From the NCBI RefSeq assembly GCF_000764205.1, contig NZ_JQDZ01000068.1:1-64000 (forward strand): a stretch of DNA of 64,000 nt, written 5' to 3'. Below the pieces are notes generated by a model that ran no database searches, was not told the DNA's origin, and saw nothing but the letters and a program-made list of their open reading frames with translations. Position 1 is the first letter of the stretch. Each line of letters opens with the position of its first letter. This stretch comes from Thalassotalea sp. ND16A (GTDB lineage Bacteria; Pseudomonadota; Gammaproteobacteria; Enterobacterales; Alteromonadaceae). Shown one piece after another: positions 62,133-64,000 of the stretch. The position numbers and the translations under genes were made by a program.

Positions 62133-63995
62133 TTAAGGAGTCATAGTTTCAATTTCGACTTCGTCCGCAATAAATACCTCGCCTTCAAAATTACCCTTTA
62201 CCTCAAGCTCCATGCCATCGCTGAGTTGCGCAAAAAAATCCTCGCGGCTAACACTAACATCTTCGGCGGTTTCAAAGCGTGTTGTCTCTGTCGTCGCAAC
62301 CTCGGTGTCGGTTAGGGTGAACGTAAACAGCTCGGAGTTTATCGCACTTACCAAACCGGTTAGCTCAAGCTGGTCGTCATTATCATCGTCATCTTGAATT
62401 TCAAGCTCTACTTTAGTCGCAACGAACACACCCTCTACACCCTCTGCGCCCTCGACAAATTCACCGCGCACTTCGACCCGGCCGGTGCTCATCGCCAGTG
62501 CCGCCAAAAACTCGGCTTTAGACACCGCTAGCCCATTCTCAAGCTCAAACTCAGACGCGGAACTGATATCGATGTTGATACCAACCACGGTGAAGCTGTC
62601 ATCGCCAATGTTTTCGGCGATGCCTTCAATTTCCTGGCGAAGATCATCTTCAAATTCTGCCCGGCGGGCAATGAAGTCATCGAGCTGCATTTGGCCTTTA
62701 ACTTCCAGCATATCGCCTATTTGTAACACTTCGAAGAAGCTGGCTTGACTCAAATCGTCGCCGTCAAGCGGCCTGAATTCTGTCATCGCATTAGTGTTGA
62801 TGGTTTTACCAAAGATAACAAAGCTAAGGGACTCGATGTCTATGCTAGTTACCGGACCGGTAAGTTCTGGCCGGTTATGTTGCTCCAGTCCTTCGTCTTC
62901 TAACTCGACCTCAACCGCCACAAATACCTCGTTGTCCTCGTTGTCAAAGTTGCCTTTAACCTTGATAACCATGCCATCGACGAGCTGGGCAAAAAATTCG
63001 TCGCGGCTAGCGTCAACGTCATCGGCGATTTCAAATTCGGTGGTTGCCGTGGTAGCCACCGGTATACCCGCAACCGAAAAGGTGAACAGCTCGCTGTCGA
63101 TATCACTGACCAAACCGGTGATGCGGTCTAAATCGTCTTCACCGTTGTCATCATCTTCATCCTCACGAACAATTCTGGTGGCAATGTTGTCACCATCGGC
63201 ATTGCTAAATCCTTTCACCTCAACAAAATCGCCAACGCTGAGTTGGCTAAAATTAAAGAAGCGTTCATCGGCATCCGATTTGTCGTCCATCCGAGTTAGA
63301 TCGGTAACGCTAAAGGTCACCCCCAATACGACAATGGTGTTATTGGTCGCATCTATCGCCTCGATGACGCCATCGACTTCAACTTCCAAGTCGTCTTCAA
63401 TTTCAACTTCACTGGCAACAAGCACATTGTCGTCATTAAATTGACCTTCTACTTCGACATTGACATTATTGCCCAACTGGGTTGAATCGCCGTTTTCAAT
63501 TTCGGTTTGACTATTGGTGGTCACGTTAATGCCGTTAACCATAAACTCAGTGGCTGAGACAAAATCCGTAATTAGCCCTTTAATTTCAGCGTGAGAGTCT
63601 GGTTCGTCGTTATGGGTAATAAGTTTTACCTTATCAACCTGCAGGGTGTCATCGGTTAAATTGGTTAACAGGCCTTTTACTTTCACCTGCTGGCCATCGG
63701 CTAAGTCCGCAGCGGTGAAGTCATCAAACTCTGCCTCGGCATAGTTGATGAGTAAATTCGATAAGCTGAACGTTTGTGCCACGGTGTCTAAATTATTGAC
63801 AAAGCCTTTAATACTGATTTCATTATCTTCATCGTCGAGCTCAATCCGCGTTGCCACTAATTGCTCGGTGTCATTGAAAAAACCGTTAACTTCAACGAAA
63901 TCGCCCATTTCTAAAGTTTCCGGGCTAGTGTTTTCAAAAAAAGTTAGTTCATTAAAAAGAATGATTTGGCCGTGCACGGCAATGTAGCTGTCCAT
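62133..63995 (-). CDS. DUF5666 repeat protein, 3' part only
   Basis: The visible 620 residues are a chain of about eight beta-rich DUF5666-type modules, each 70-75 residues, with recurring phrases such as GDFVEVKGF, DGMVIKVKGNF, EVFVAVEVELED, LTGLVSAINSELFTF. The protein is extremely acidic (Asp/Glu runs between modules), as in secreted calcium-rich or halophilic proteins. Its C-terminus (EIETMTP) is complete; the frame is still open at the window edge, so the true start and any signal peptide are not visible and ATG 63995 need not be the start. Function unknown; probably cell-surface or periplasmic. Its terminator is split by the IS. Confidence 0.82.
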   Translation of the reverse strand: MDSYIAVHGQIILFNELTFFENTSPETLEMGDFVEVNGFFNDTEQLVATRIELDDEDNEISIKGFVNNLDTVAQTFSLSNLLINYAEAEFDDFTAADLADGQQVKVKGLLTNLTDDTLQVDKVKLITHNDEPDSHAEIKGLITDFVSATEFMVNGINVTTNSQTEIENGDSTQLGNNVNVEVEGQFNDDNVLVASEVEIEDDLEVEVDGVIEAIDATNNTIVVLGVTFSVTDLTRMDDKSDADERFFNFSQLSVGDFVEVKGFSNADGDNIATRIVREDEDDDNGEDDLDRITGLVSDIDSELFTFSVAGIPVATTATTEFEIADDVDASRDEFFAQLVDGMVIKVKGNFDNEDNEVFVAVEVELEDEGLEQHNRPELTGPVTSIDIESLSFVIFGKTINTNAMTEFRPLDGDDLSQASFFEVLQIGDMLEVKGQMQLDDFIARRAEFEDDLRQEIEGIAENIGDDSFTVVGINIDISSASEFELENGLAVSKAEFLAALAMSTGRVEVRGEFVEGAEGVEGVFVATKVELEIQDDDDNDDQLELTGLVSAINSELFTFTLTDTEVATTETTRFETAEDVSVSREDFFAQLSDGMELEVKGNFEGEVFIADEVEIETMTP

Positions 63996-64000
63996 CAGGT

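Noticed and set aside
62794-63444. 216-codon Ser-rich frame opposite the DUF5666 gene
   Set aside because: Low-complexity shadow of an Asp/Glu-rich coding region; no ribosome-binding site.

Overview
The window looks like a chromosomal segment of a marine gammaproteobacterium of the Alteromonadales, most like Colwelliaceae (Thalassotalea/Colwellia type). The evidence is moderate-to-low GC, rpsB-tsf, a tRNA-Val array beside gltX (a typical gammaproteobacterial neighbourhood), YbiT and YgiQ close to their enterobacterial forms, DUF3718 and S9/TonB-receptor genes, and many small palindromic repeats. The taxon is inferred from protein resemblance only.

Layout. 0.4-2.3 kb: rpsB-tsf with leader, attenuator and terminator. 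2.5-9 kb: acyl-CoA dehydrogenase, a YeiH-type exporter, a decayed OprB-like porin, an ArsR repressor with a divergent permease and two direct-repeat operator candidates, then GNAT, S4 and DUF3718 genes. 9.3-13.3 kb: a strong stable-RNA promoter, four identical tRNA-Val(TAC) genes plus two decayed ones, gltX and an SrmB-like helicase. 13.3-26.5 kb: an amidohydrolase pseudogene, hpf, DUF1801, a VOC protein, ybiT, ygiQ, an S9 peptidase, a large TonB-dependent receptor and nadA. 26.7-27.1 kb: tRNA-Ser(GGA) whose 3' end and terminator are duplicated downstream. 27.2-37.1 kb: a membrane-anchored HTH-like protein, a DUF2306 protein, an adaptor/permease/ATPase ABC export system, a PhzF remnant, and a Tat-exported multicopper oxidase with a SCO-type copper protein.

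37.6-45.8 kb holds a compact catabolic cluster: aldehyde dehydrogenase, glutamine-synthetase-like ligase, iron alcohol dehydrogenase, class I amidotransferase-like hydrolase and glycerol-kinase-like FGGY kinase, convergent with a GlpD-like dehydrogenase and a glycerophosphodiesterase. The enzyme set matches what a gamma-glutamylated route for ethanolamine (to glutamate plus glycine) would need, coupled to release and oxidation of glycerol 3-phosphate, i.e. salvage of glycerophosphoethanolamine. This is inference.

46.2-60.3 kb is the most unusual part: an apparent electron-transfer locus. An OmpR-family regulator carries Glu in place of the phospho-accepting Asp. Two promoters with PmrA/QseB-type boxes (TTTAAG-N5-CTTAAG, then 10 bp, then the -10) precede a ferredoxin/FAD oxidoreductase plus Sel1/ankyrin gene and a LysM/beta-barrel outer-membrane gene. 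The facing operon encodes a small b-type-cytochrome-like membrane protein, a 21-heme cytochrome c, and a cytochrome with 51 CXXCH plus one CXXXCH motif, built from ten near-identical 279-bp tandem repeats. A parsimonious reading is an electron conduit from quinol or NAD(P)H through the periplasm to the outer membrane.

60.6-64 kb: an intact IS4-family element with 11-bp target duplications, inserted into the loop of a transcription terminator, and the 3' part of a DUF5666-repeat protein that runs off the window.
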